This document shows, in pieces, positions 34,988-43,473 of a stretch of DNA of 45,997 nucleotides. The DNA comes from Flavobacterium sp. A45. Its GTDB lineage: Bacteria; Bacteroidota; Bacteroidia; Flavobacteriales; Flavobacteriaceae. The stretch is taken from assembly GCF_002001005.1 (NCBI RefSeq), contig NZ_MUNX01000045.1, forward strand, positions 1 to 45,997. The letters run 5' to 3'. The notes below the pieces were generated by a model. That model was not told where the DNA came from. It did no database searches and worked only from the letters and a program-made list of their open reading frames with translations. Both the position numbers and the translations under genes were made by a program. How positions within the stretch are numbered: the stretch's first letter is position 1; every line of letters begins with the position of its first letter.

Positions 34988-35058
34988 TAGCCCCGATAGC
35001 AGTGAAAATCCTTTGTGGCTGGGGTTCAGCCTACAAAGATTGCAACGGATAGCGGGAC
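34988..35058 (+). repeat. Structured intergenic repeat, subclass 1, copy D
   Basis: It opens TAGCCCCGATAGCAGTGAAA and closes ATTGCAACGGATAGCGGGAC. The central hairpin joins CTTTGT.GGCTG (from 35011) with CAGCCTACAAAG (to 35038), with one bulge. The terminal CCCG (34992-34995) pairs with CGGG (35053-35056), where copy A has CCTG/CAGG. It lies in the 228-bp gap between the alpha/beta hydrolase and SdpI genes, opposite to the direction of both. Confidence 0.75.
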
Positions 35059-35112
35059 GATACTGGCAAAAATGCCAAATCTTTCTGCTTCAAATTAATG
35101 ATCAAACTCGAG

Positions 35113-35769
35113 TTATACACTTTTCTTTTCTATTTCCTTAAACTTTATGTAAGAATACACAGTTGGGACTATTACCAAAGCAAGAACGAGGGAAATAAAG
35201 ACAATAGTGAACGAATTATTGTCGAAAATCAATCCGCCCAATACGATTGCCAAGCCTCCAATGACCCAAAGTTTACCTGCAAAAATGTGGGTAAGTTTCC
35301 AAACTTCATTGTTTTCTAATGTCCATGGTGTGCGTATCCCGATGAAATAATTGGGCTGAATTACTTTGAAATAATTGCCCAACACTAAAAACAAAACCCC
35401 GATAATGATATAGATTAAATTAGGACTGGAAAAAGACTGATTCTTCGTAATAAAAATGATAAACAAAGCCAGCATTGACATGCATAAAACAAGAAAGAAC
35501 TTCAATTGATAAAACTTCCCGCCCATTAAAGCGATTCTTTTTTTGGGATCAATTTTTGGGATAACAAGCAGTAAAACATACATCAAAACGGGCAGCATAT
35601 ATAGCAACCCAATCAAGGAAAACTTATCTCCCCAGTGGTCGACCTCGCCTTTGTAATTCCAATGCGTTGGGACTTTATCGGGCAATGCACTCCAAATAAA
35701 AGTCAGATAAATAAAAGGCATTAACACAATTCCAATAATAGGAAGTTCTTTCCTGAAAGTTGAATTCAT
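35113..35769 (-). CDS. SdpI-family membrane protein (DUF1648 + SdpI)
   Basis: A 218-residue inner-membrane protein with about six transmembrane helices. The N-terminal DUF1648 segment (PDKVPTHWNYKGEVDHWGDK, 29-48) is followed by an SdpI-type C half with the signature NYFIGIRTPWTLENNEVWKLTH (139-160). In Bacillus subtilis SdpI confers immunity to the SdpC toxin and sequesters the repressor SdpR at the membrane. Here the ArsR-type partner lies four bases upstream, in the same arrangement. No sdpABC-like toxin gene is visible nearby, so a role in envelope stress or immunity is inference. Confidence 0.87.
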   Translation of the reverse strand: MNSTFRKELPIIGIVLMPFIYLTFIWSALPDKVPTHWNYKGEVDHWGDKFSLIGLLYMLPVLMYVLLLVIPKIDPKKRIALMGGKFYQLKFFLVLCMSMLALFIIFITKNQSFSSPNLIYIIIGVLFLVLGNYFKVIQPNYFIGIRTPWTLENNEVWKLTHIFAGKLWVIGGLAIVLGGLIFDNNSFTIVFISLVLALVIVPTVYSYIKFKEIEKKSV

Positions 35770-35773
35770 TTTA

Positions 35774-36028
35774 TTATTTTTTAAAAGTTAAAATCCACTG
35801 CAACACATCTTCCATTATAGTAGTGTTGATGGAATAGAAAATAAATTGTCCTGATTTTTCGGCAGTAATTAAATCGGCTCGTTTTAGAATATCCAAATGA
35901 TGGGAAATACTTGGCTTCGACATATTGAACTGATCGGCGATTTCACCGGCTGATAAATCCTTTGTTTTCAAAAGCTCCAGTATTTCTCTCCTCGTGGCAT
36001 CATTTAATGCTTTAAATATGTCATTCAT
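35774..36028 (-). CDS. ArsR-family repressor (SdpR-like)
   Basis: An 84-residue winged-helix regulator consisting of the ArsR domain alone. Residues about 10-60 hold the helix-turn-helix (ATRREILELLKTKDLSAGEI, MSKPSISHHLDILKRADLI), ending in the wing VTAEKSGQFIFYSINTT-like strand. No cysteine metal-binding motif is present, unlike arsenic or zinc sensors, which fits the SdpR type. It is transcribed with the SdpI gene. A perfect inverted repeat at 36045-36068 in front of the gene is the probable autoregulatory operator. Confidence 0.9.
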   Translation of the reverse strand: MNDIFKALNDATRREILELLKTKDLSAGEIADQFNMSKPSISHHLDILKRADLITAEKSGQFIFYSINTTIMEDVLQWILTFKK

Positions 36029-36044
36029 AATTTAAAGTATTTAT

Positions 36045-36068
36045 GTATTTAGACAAATGTCTAAATAC
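36045..36068. promoter_or_regulatory. Probable ArsR/SdpR operator palindrome
   Basis: GTATTTAGACA (36045-36055) and TGTCTAAATAC (36058-36068) are perfect 11-bp arms separated by AA. The site is 17 to 40 bp upstream of the repressor's ATG (36028). This matches what is known of ArsR-type dimer operators overlapping their own promoter. Confidence 0.7.
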
Positions 36069-36200
36069 TTTTTTATTCTGCCAAATATCTAACAACAATT
36101 TTCTTTGCAGTACACATCAAGCGTCAAAATCAAACACAGGGATTATGCCTGTATTTTAACACAAAATGATAACTTTATCCATAAAAAATAACATTTTAGT

Positions 36201-36208
36201 TATGTTTG
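36201..36208 (+). promoter_or_regulatory. -7 promoter element of the ECF sigma gene
   Basis: TATGTTTG matches TAnnTTTG. The transcript would start near 36215, only about 13 nt before the TTG at 36228 and about 58 nt before the in-frame TTG at 36273. No strong -33 element was found. Confidence 0.45.
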
Positions 36209-36227
36209 TTTAAAAAAATTTACGTTA

Positions 36228-36890
36228 TTGCGCGAAATTACACCACTACCAAACCACCAAAAACCACAATTCTTGAAAAGCCTAATTCAAAACATTAAAA
36301 AATCTGAAGATTCAGATGACTCTTTACTTTGGTCAAATTTAAAAGCGGGTGACGAAAAATCATTCTCATTACTTTTTGAAAAATATTATGCAGATTTAAT
36401 TCGCTATGGTAATTCATTTTCTCCATTTAAAGAGAAAGTACAAGATTGCATACAAGATGTTTTTACAGATCTATGGATTTACAGACAATCAATAAGTGAT
36501 TCAGTTGTTGTGAAAGCCTATTTATTATCTAGTGTACGCAAAAGAATTGCGCGATTAAATGAACGCGATTATATATTCATGAAAACTACCACAACTGATT
36601 CTATTGAATTTTTATTTGATTTCTCAATAGAACACCAACTTATCTCCGATGAGGAATCGGCTATAAAAGTAGTTCAACTAAATTCTTTCTTGAACAACCT
36701 ACCCGCCCGTCAAAGAGAAGCACTATATCTTCGTTACCATCAAGGGCTTAGTGTGGAACAAATTGCTGAAATGCTTCAAATTAATTATCAATCTGCAAAC
36801 AACCTATTACACAGAGCATTACTTCAACTCAGAAAAGAATGGAAAGGCAATCTCTCCCTATTATTACTACTTACTTCAACAACTTTTTAA
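36228..36890 (+). CDS. ECF (FecI-type) RNA polymerase sigma factor
   Basis: A sigma-70 family factor of about 205-220 residues. Region 2 (about 33-100) reads LKAGDEKSFSLLFEKYYADL and QDCIQDVFTDLW; region 4 (about 150-205) reads LPARQREALYLRYHQGLSVEQIAEML followed by SANNLLHRALLQLRKEW. With the following FecR gene and an STN-bearing SusC it forms a trans-envelope signalling set that probably activates the susCD operon. No ATG exists near the front of the frame; TTG at 36228 is used here, and TTG at 36273 (residue 16) is equally possible. Confidence 0.85.
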   Translation: MREITPLPNHQKPQFLKSLIQNIKKSEDSDDSLLWSNLKAGDEKSFSLLFEKYYADLIRYGNSFSPFKEKVQDCIQDVFTDLWIYRQSISDSVVVKAYLLSSVRKRIARLNERDYIFMKTTTTDSIEFLFDFSIEHQLISDEESAIKVVQLNSFLNNLPARQREALYLRYHQGLSVEQIAEMLQINYQSANNLLHRALLQLRKEWKGNLSLLLLLTSTTF

Positions 36891-36979
36891 ATGTTTTTTA
36901 TTTAATTTAAAAATAACACTAATTTAATGAGTATCTAATAAAGAAACTGTCCTCTATGTTCTTGTAAGCTAATTTTTTT

Positions 36980-38095
36980 ATGCAAGAACGAAACAATTAT
37001 ACAGAAATAGAAGATTTCTTGAGCGACACCTCATTCCAGTTATGGGTTCGATCAAAAATAGATAATCAAGGTTGGGAAGAGTGGACTTTAGAAAATACAG
37101 ATCGTGCTAAATTAGTAGAAGATTCAAGATTATGGCTATTGGCGATGACTGTTCACCATGAAGAAATCTCGACTAATACTATTCAATCAGGATTAGAATC
37201 CACTTGGAAAAAAATCAATAAAAAAGAAGAATTATTAGCCGAAGTAAAAATGCCTACACTAAAATTATGGCAAAAAAAATGGTTAAAAGGAGCCGCCGCG
37301 GTACTATTCTTTGGTTTTCTATCTAATTGGTTTTTCAGCAATCATTTTATTTCCACAAATTCAGACTCTACTTATAACAAAATCATAAAGGCAGATTACA
37401 CTGAACTGGTTGAACAAACTAATTATTCACAAAAAGCACAAATAATAACCCTGTCTGATGGAAGTTCCGTTCTATTAAAACCAAATAGCAAACTGAGTTA
37501 TCCTAAAATTTTTGAAGGTAACACTAGGAAAGTATTCCTTTCTGGAGAGGCCTTCTTTGAAATTAGCAAAAATCCAAAAAAACCTTTTTTTGTGTATGCA
37601 AATGAAATTGTTACCAAGGTTGTTGGAACAAGTTTTAGAATAAAAGCCTATGCCGATTTGCCAAATGTTGAAGTAATTGTTCGCACAGGCAAAGTTAAGG
37701 TAAGATCCAATCCAACAATAACAAATTCAAAAGAAAAAGAAATTGTATTGCTTCCCAATCAAGCACTGCGAGTTACTCGTAAAAATCTCACCTTCAATAA
37801 AATTACCGATATAACTCAAGATGAATCTTTTTTCCATACACAGGGAAATATTGAACAATTAAGCTTTGAATTTACTGACATACCTGTTGCTCAGATATTC
37901 AAAACCATTGAACAAGCTTATCTAGTTAATATCGACTTCCCACTAGAGAAATTAAAAAGTTGTCATCTTACGACTTCATTAATCGATCAACCTTTGCCCG
38001 AAAAATTAAAAATTATCTGTAAAAGTATTGGAAACAATACCAGTTACGAAATGAATGGAAACCAAATCATTATAACATCCCAAGGATGCAATTAA
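36980..38095 (+). CDS. FecR-family anti-sigma factor
   Basis: A 371-residue inner-membrane protein. A cytoplasmic N-terminal part (1-100), expected to bind the sigma factor, is followed by one transmembrane helix (about 103-121), a periplasmic FecR domain (about 135-245; ITLSDGSSVLLKPNSKLSYP, RKVFLSGEAFFEI, VVGTSFRIKAY) and a C-terminal DUF4974 domain (about 292-367; FEFTDIPVAQIFKTIEQAY). It sits between the sigma gene (89 bp) and susC (165 bp). By analogy with FecIR systems, it would release the sigma factor when the transporter's STN domain signals substrate. Confidence 0.9.
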   Translation: MQERNNYTEIEDFLSDTSFQLWVRSKIDNQGWEEWTLENTDRAKLVEDSRLWLLAMTVHHEEISTNTIQSGLESTWKKINKKEELLAEVKMPTLKLWQKKWLKGAAAVLFFGFLSNWFFSNHFISTNSDSTYNKIIKADYTELVEQTNYSQKAQIITLSDGSSVLLKPNSKLSYPKIFEGNTRKVFLSGEAFFEISKNPKKPFFVYANEIVTKVVGTSFRIKAYADLPNVEVIVRTGKVKVRSNPTITNSKEKEIVLLPNQALRVTRKNLTFNKITDITQDESFFHTQGNIEQLSFEFTDIPVAQIFKTIEQAYLVNIDFPLEKLKSCHLTTSLIDQPLPEKLKIICKSIGNNTSYEMNGNQIIITSQGCN

Positions 38096-38115
38096 AAATC
38101 AAGCCTATGTGAAAT

Positions 38116-38166
38116 TATTTTTGACTCAATAAAAAACGCCGAATATGCTGTAACACATTCGACGTT
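38116..38166 (+). promoter_or_regulatory. Possible susC promoter and leader hairpin
   Basis: TATTTTTG at 38116-38123 matches the TAnnTTTG element. Just downstream AACG.CGAAT (38135-38144) can pair with ATTCG.CGTT (38157-38166), one mismatch. If the promoter is real, the hairpin lies at the very 5' end of a roughly 130-nt leader. A second weak hairpin with a T-rich tail (about 38180-38206) follows. Alternatively the first hairpin ends the fecR transcript; it lacks a T run on the plus strand. An ECF-type promoter for susC may lie here too but was not recognised. Confidence 0.35.
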
Positions 38167-38260
38167 AAATTAATATCAAAAAGCTTTCTGTAAAAAGCAT
38201 TTTTGGTACGTTTTTCAGAACACCCCTATAAAAAGTATTAATCAAAACAAAACCAAAATT

Positions 38261-41200
38261 ATGAAAAAACCTGTTGTTAAACAACGATTACTCTTTCAAA
38301 TCATGAAAATAACACTCTTTCAGATGGTATTGGCTTTTGTCTTCTCAACTGTTATGATGGCCAACAGTGCCAAAGGACAGAAAAAACTAGATACAAAAGT
38401 TACTATTTCCATAACCAACTTGAGTTTATCCAATGCGTTATCTAAACTTGAAAAATCTGCTAAAGTAAAATTTTCCTACAATTCAAGAATCACACAACTT
38501 AACCAAAAAGTGAACATTACTGCAAATAATGAAACACTTTCTGCAATTTTAAACGAAATACTTACACCTTTAAACATCAATTATTCTGAGATAAGTGATC
38601 AGATTGTTTTGCAAAAATCGCCTATAAACGATTCATCAAATCTTGATCTTTTGAACGCATTAAATTATAATTTAATTGCAAATCCTATCAAAGGTAAAGT
38701 AATTGACAATAACGGGAATGGGCTACCAGGAGCATCGGTATTTGTAAAAGGGACTAAAATTGCAACCTTAACCGATTTTGATGGAAGTTTCTCGATAGAA
38801 GTACCTTCTGGAAGTACAAAATTAGTAGTTAGCTATGTTGGCATGAAAACGAAAGAAGTTGATGTTACAGCTGATTTTATGACTATAACTTTATCTCAAT
38901 TAGGACTAGATCTTAACGAAGTTATAATTACAACAGGTTATGAAAAAACCTCAAAAAGAACTTTTACAGGAGCTACAAGTAAAATTAGCGCTACCGAACT
39001 AAAGGTTGATGGTGTAGTTGATGTGAGCCGAATGATCGAAGGTAAGGCTGCAGGTGTAACAGTGCAAAACATTACAGGTACTTTTGGTACAGCTCCAAAA
39101 ATTACAGTTCGTGGATCGTCTTCTATTTTTGGTGATACAAAACCATTATGGGTAATTGATGGTGTAGTCCAAGAAGACATCATCAATCTTTCCTTTGCTG
39201 ATTTAGCTTCAGGAAATTCAGAGACTTTATTAAGTTCATCAATTGCTGGTCTAAATGCTAATGACATTCAAAGTATTGAAATTTTAAAAGATGCATCTGC
39301 AACTTCTATTTACGGTTCAAGATCGCTAAACGGTGTTGTTGTTGTTACTACAAAACAAGGAAGAAGAGACTCGCCTCTAAAAGTAACCTATTCATTAGAG
39401 CAAACCCTTAGAACTGTCCCAGAATATAGCCAATATGATATTTTGAATTCTCAAGAAACGATGAGTATTCTAAAAGAAATAGAAGGAAAAGGTTTTCTTG
39501 ATTTGCCTTCAACTTTACAAGGAAGATATGGTGGCGTTTATAATTTATTAGGACAAGCAATAAACACTTACGTTCCAGCAACCGACAGTTACTTGGTAAA
39601 AAATGATCAGGCAAGTCGTAATCAATTTTTAAAAAAATATGAACTAGCCAATACGGATTGGTTCAATGTCCTATTTAGACCATCTATTACTCAAAACCAT
39701 TCATTGAGTTTCTCGGGCGGTGGAAAAAACAACACTTTTTATGCTTCATTAGGTTATTATAATGACCCAGGATGGACAGTAGCTGATAAAGTCAATCAAT
39801 TATCGTCAAATCTAAAAGGAACTTTTTATGTAAATGATAAACTAAACATAACGCTATCAACATTAGCCTCAGTAAGAGACCAAGAAGCACCTGGTAGTTA
39901 TGATAGCGAAAAAGACGAAGTTTTTGGAAAAGTAACTAGAGATTTTGATATCAATCCTTTTAATTATGTTCTAAATACCAACAGAACGCTTAGACCGTAC
40001 GATGAAAACGGAAATTTAGAATATTATAGAAACAACTGGGCTCCAATTAATATTTTGAACGAATTAGAAAACAATCGCATGGAGATTGAAGTAAAAGATA
40101 TTCGTTTTCAAGCTGATTTAGACTATAAAATCAATAAGCATCTAACATATAATCTTACTGGATCGGCACGTTATGCCAATACAAGTCGCGAACATAAAAT
40201 ATTAGAAAAATCTAATGTTGTAGGTGCTTATAATGCAATGGAAACTACAATTGTTAGGGATGAAAACATCTTTCTATATCAAGATCCTAACGACTTAACT
40301 GCTCCAAAAGTTTCTGTGCTTCCAAATGGTGGTTTTTTAAGAAAGTATACTAATGATTTAACATCTTACAACCTTAGAAACAGTGTAAACTACAGAAATA
40401 CATTTAACGATAAACATGAACTAGAAGGTTTATTTGGTACCGAATTGAGATCTGTAGATAGAAATAGTGATAATTTTACTGCTGCTGGATTACAATATGA
40501 CAGAGGATTGACTGCTTTTACTGATCCTAGATTATTAGAAAAAATAATTAACGAGGGAGATTCTTATTATGACTTTAATGCAGAAAGAGAACGAACTGTT
40601 GGTTTTTTTGGAAAAGTAGGATATACTTATGATCGTCGCTATACTGGATCTATAACTGGTCGTTATGATGGATCGAACAGACAAGGAGATAGCGGATCAT
40701 CAAGATGGCTACCAACTTATACGGTAAGTGGTAAATGGAATGTTATCGAAGAGGAGTTTATGAAAGAAGTTACTTCAATAACTAATCTAGCACTAAGAGG
40801 TTCCTATGGTTTAACAGCAACTGCAGGACCTGCTACAAACTCATTGGCTATCTATAAAAGCTTCATTACAGATCGTTTAAATTTATCTGATAGAGAGACA
40901 GGAATTGAAATCGAAGAGCTACAAAATAAAGATTTAACCTGGGAAAAACAATTTGAAACCAACATTGGAGTTGATCTTGGAATGTTTAATAACAGAATCC
41001 AATTTACTACAGATATATACAGCCGTAAAGCTTTTGACTTAGTAGATTTTGTAATCACATCAGGAATTGGTGGTCAAAGAATTAAGCAAGGTAATAATGC
41101 AAATATGGAAACCAAAGGTCTTGAAGTTGCCTTTACTACCAAAAACATTAATAATAAAGATTTTAAATGGTCTACTACTCTTAATTTCTCTATCTATAAT

Positions 41201-41962
41201 CAAGAGATTACTAAACTCGAAAACAAACCAACAGCATTTGATTTGATCGAAGGAAATGGTGGAAATGCTATTGGACACCCAAGAAACTCATTGTATTCGT
41301 ATCAATTTACAGGTTTAAATAATCAAGGTTTACCAACTTTTATTATGCCTAATGGAGAAACGGATCTTATTACAGGTGCTAATTTTCAAGACAATGACAA
41401 TGTTACGGATTACTTAAAATACGAAGGATCTATTGAACCAAATAAATCTGTTGGTCTTGCCAATACTTTTACCTACAAAAATTGGTCACTATATGTTTTC
41501 ATTGTTGGATCAGGAGGAAACAAAGTACGTTTAAACCCTGTTTACAGTAGCCAATACGATGATTTAACTGTTTTTACAAAAGACTTTACAAATCGTTGGA
41601 TCAATCCTGGGGATGAAAACTTTACAAATATTCCTGTAATTGCCGACAAAAGACTAGCTGAAAATTATGGTGGTATTAGCCAGCTTGAAACGGCATATAA
41701 TACCTATAATTATTCTGATGCACGTATTGCAGATGGCGATTTTGTAAGACTAAAAAACATTTCATTAAGTTGGGAATTTCCAACCGATTTGAAGAAAAAA
41801 TTAGGTCTTAACACCTTTACATTAAGAGGTTCTGCAGTAAATCCATGGTTGATTTATTCTGATGAAAAATTGAACGGTCAGGATCCGGAATTTAGAAACA
41901 CAGGAGGTGTAGCGTTTCCTGTAACAAGTCAATACACATTTGCCATAAATATTTCATTGTAA
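38261..41962 (+). CDS. SusC/RagA-family TonB-dependent transporter with STN domain
   Basis: A 1,233-residue outer-membrane transporter. The signal region (about 15-40, ending AKGQ) is followed by an STN signalling domain (45-117; LSLSNALSKLEKSAKVKFSY), a carboxypeptidase-regulatory-like domain (142-215; IKGKVIDNNGNGLPGASVFV), the plug (about 230-370; ITVRGSSSIFGDTKPLWVIDG, IQSIEILKDASATSIYGSRS) and a 22-strand beta barrel ending in FAINISL. The STN domain signals to FecR-type anti-sigma factors, matching the genes upstream. It pairs with the SusD gene 12 bp downstream. The substrate is unknown; no glycoside hydrolase is adjacent, so a non-polysaccharide such as peptide or metal-binding ligand is plausible. 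Confidence 0.93.
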   Translation: MKKPVVKQRLLFQIMKITLFQMVLAFVFSTVMMANSAKGQKKLDTKVTISITNLSLSNALSKLEKSAKVKFSYNSRITQLNQKVNITANNETLSAILNEILTPLNINYSEISDQIVLQKSPINDSSNLDLLNALNYNLIANPIKGKVIDNNGNGLPGASVFVKGTKIATLTDFDGSFSIEVPSGSTKLVVSYVGMKTKEVDVTADFMTITLSQLGLDLNEVIITTGYEKTSKRTFTGATSKISATELKVDGVVDVSRMIEGKAAGVTVQNITGTFGTAPKITVRGSSSIFGDTKPLWVIDGVVQEDIINLSFADLASGNSETLLSSSIAGLNANDIQSIEILKDASATSIYGSRSLNGVVVVTTKQGRRDSPLKVTYSLEQTLRTVPEYSQYDILNSQETMSILKEIEGKGFLDLPSTLQGRYGGVYNLLGQAINTYVPATDSYLVKNDQASRNQFLKKYELANTDWFNVLFRPSITQNHSLSFSGGGKNNTFYASLGYYNDPGWTVADKVNQLSSNLKGTFYVNDKLNITLSTLASVRDQEAPGSYDSEKDEVFGKVTRDFDINPFNYVLNTNRTLRPYDENGNLEYYRNNWAPINILNELENNRMEIEVKDIRFQADLDYKINKHLTYNLTGSARYANTSREHKILEKSNVVGAYNAMETTIVRDENIFLYQDPNDLTAPKVSVLPNGGFLRKYTNDLTSYNLRNSVNYRNTFNDKHELEGLFGTELRSVDRNSDNFTAAGLQYDRGLTAFTDPRLLEKIINEGDSYYDFNAERERTVGFFGKVGYTYDRRYTGSITGRYDGSNRQGDSGSSRWLPTYTVSGKWNVIEEEFMKEVTSITNLALRGSYGLTATAGPATNSLAIYKSFITDRLNLSDRETGIEIEELQNKDLTWEKQFETNIGVDLGMFNNRIQFTTDIYSRKAFDLVDFVITSGIGGQRIKQGNNANMETKGLEVAFTTKNINNKDFKWSTTLNFSIYNQEITKLENKPTAFDLIEGNGGNAIGHPRNSLYSYQFTGLNNQGLPTFIMPNGETDLITGANFQDNDNVTDYLKYEGSIEPNKSVGLANTFTYKNWSLYVFIVGSGGNKVRLNPVYSSQYDDLTVFTKDFTNRWINPGDENFTNIPVIADKRLAENYGGISQLETAYNTYNYSDARIADGDFVRLKNISLSWEFPTDLKKKLGLNTFTLRGSAVNPWLIYSDEKLNGQDPEFRNTGGVAFPVTSQYTFAINISL

Positions 41963-41974
41963 TAATATATCATT

Positions 41975-43456
41975 ATGAAAAACCTAAAAATAACTTTATC
42001 CCTATTAGTGCTTATAAGCATTACTAGCTGTGATGACTTTCTTTCAGAAACCCCAGACAACAGAACTCAAATAGATACTCCCGAAAAAATTTCAGAATTA
42101 TTAGTAAATGCATATCCAAATGCCAACTATATGGATATTGCCGAAACTATGTCTGATAACGTTTTTGACAGTGGAGAACAATTTGGTAGTGCTCCTCTAA
42201 AAAACCTCCAAAGTTACAATTGGGAAATGCAAGATCAAACCGATATTGATACCCAAGCTGCATATTGGGATGCCTGCTATAGAGCCATTGCACATGCAAA
42301 CAAAGCTCTAGAGGCTATTGAAGAACTTGGTAACACTACTGATCTTCAGCCGCAAAAAGGAGAAGCTTTACTAGCTAGAGCCTATGCACATTTCATGTTA
42401 GTTACACTTTGGTCTAATCGTTATAATCCTGCAACTGCAGATAAGGATTTAGGAATTCCTTATGTAACAGAACCCGAAGATGTTTTAATTAAAAAATACA
42501 CTCGAAATACTGTCGCTGAAGTTTTTAGTTTAATTCAAAAAGACATAGAAGAAGGATTACCATATGTTTCTAATAACTATAAAGAGCCCAAATTTCATTT
42601 TAATAAAAATGCAGCAAAAGCATTTGCAAGTCGTTTTTATCTAATAAAAGGGGATTGGGATAAAGTTCTAGAAGTTTCTGCTGAATTGGGAGCTAACCCT
42701 GTTGGAAAACTTAGAGACTATGAATCCTATACGTTTGACGATTTTAATACACAACGTATTAGATATGCCAAAAGTGATGAAGCAACAAATTTATTAATAG
42801 CATCGCCATATTCTATCTACTCAAGAGCTACGTCAGCCAATAGATACTATCTATCTGGCGCAAGATCTGAAGAAATCATTGGTAGAGAAACCAATATTTT
42901 TAACAAAGACTGGTATTATTCTAATTACTCGTACAATGGATTCATAACTACTTTTGTACCAAAATATTACGAATATTTTAAATACACCAACACAACTGCT
43001 AACATTGGAGAACCCTATACAGCCATTGTCTTATTAAGCAATGATGAGTTTTACCTAAACCGTATCGAAGCACTTGTAATGAAAAACCAACTTGCAGAAG
43101 CAACTACTGCACTGGAATATTTTCTCGCAACAAGAACCGATGGTTATGACCCTGCTACCGATGTATTAACCGAACAAGACATTCTGGACAAATACCCTGT
43201 AATTGTTGATGAATTCACACCGTTTTATACATTATCAGCAACGCAAACATCCTATATAAAAGCAATTACAGAAACTCGTAGAAGAGATTTTATTCATGAA
43301 GGAATAAGATGGTTTGACGTAAAACGATTCAACATAGTAGTTGAACACGAACGTTACAATGAGCCTACTATTATTTTAGCAAAAGATGATAAACGAAGAG
43401 CCATACAAATTCCTCTTAGCGCATCAACAAATGGTGTTGAAAAAAATCCACGTTAA
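41975..43456 (+). CDS. SusD/RagB-family substrate-binding lipoprotein
   Basis: A 493-residue surface lipoprotein with lipobox ITSC (Cys19) followed by DDFLSETP, as usual for SusD proteins. TPR-like helices are seen (YWDACYRAIAHANKALEAIEELG; KGEALLARAYAHFMLVTLWS), and the C-terminal SusD motif RRRDFIHEGIRWFDVKRF is present near 430. It forms the lid of the SusC transporter. It is 12 bp after susC and 17 bp before the metallohydrolase gene, in the same operon. Confidence 0.93.
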   Translation: MKNLKITLSLLVLISITSCDDFLSETPDNRTQIDTPEKISELLVNAYPNANYMDIAETMSDNVFDSGEQFGSAPLKNLQSYNWEMQDQTDIDTQAAYWDACYRAIAHANKALEAIEELGNTTDLQPQKGEALLARAYAHFMLVTLWSNRYNPATADKDLGIPYVTEPEDVLIKKYTRNTVAEVFSLIQKDIEEGLPYVSNNYKEPKFHFNKNAAKAFASRFYLIKGDWDKVLEVSAELGANPVGKLRDYESYTFDDFNTQRIRYAKSDEATNLLIASPYSIYSRATSANRYYLSGARSEEIIGRETNIFNKDWYYSNYSYNGFITTFVPKYYEYFKYTNTTANIGEPYTAIVLLSNDEFYLNRIEALVMKNQLAEATTALEYFLATRTDGYDPATDVLTEQDILDKYPVIVDEFTPFYTLSATQTSYIKAITETRRRDFIHEGIRWFDVKRFNIVVEHERYNEPTIILAKDDKRRAIQIPLSASTNGVEKNPR

Positions 43457-43473
43457 CTATTATTCAAAAAACT

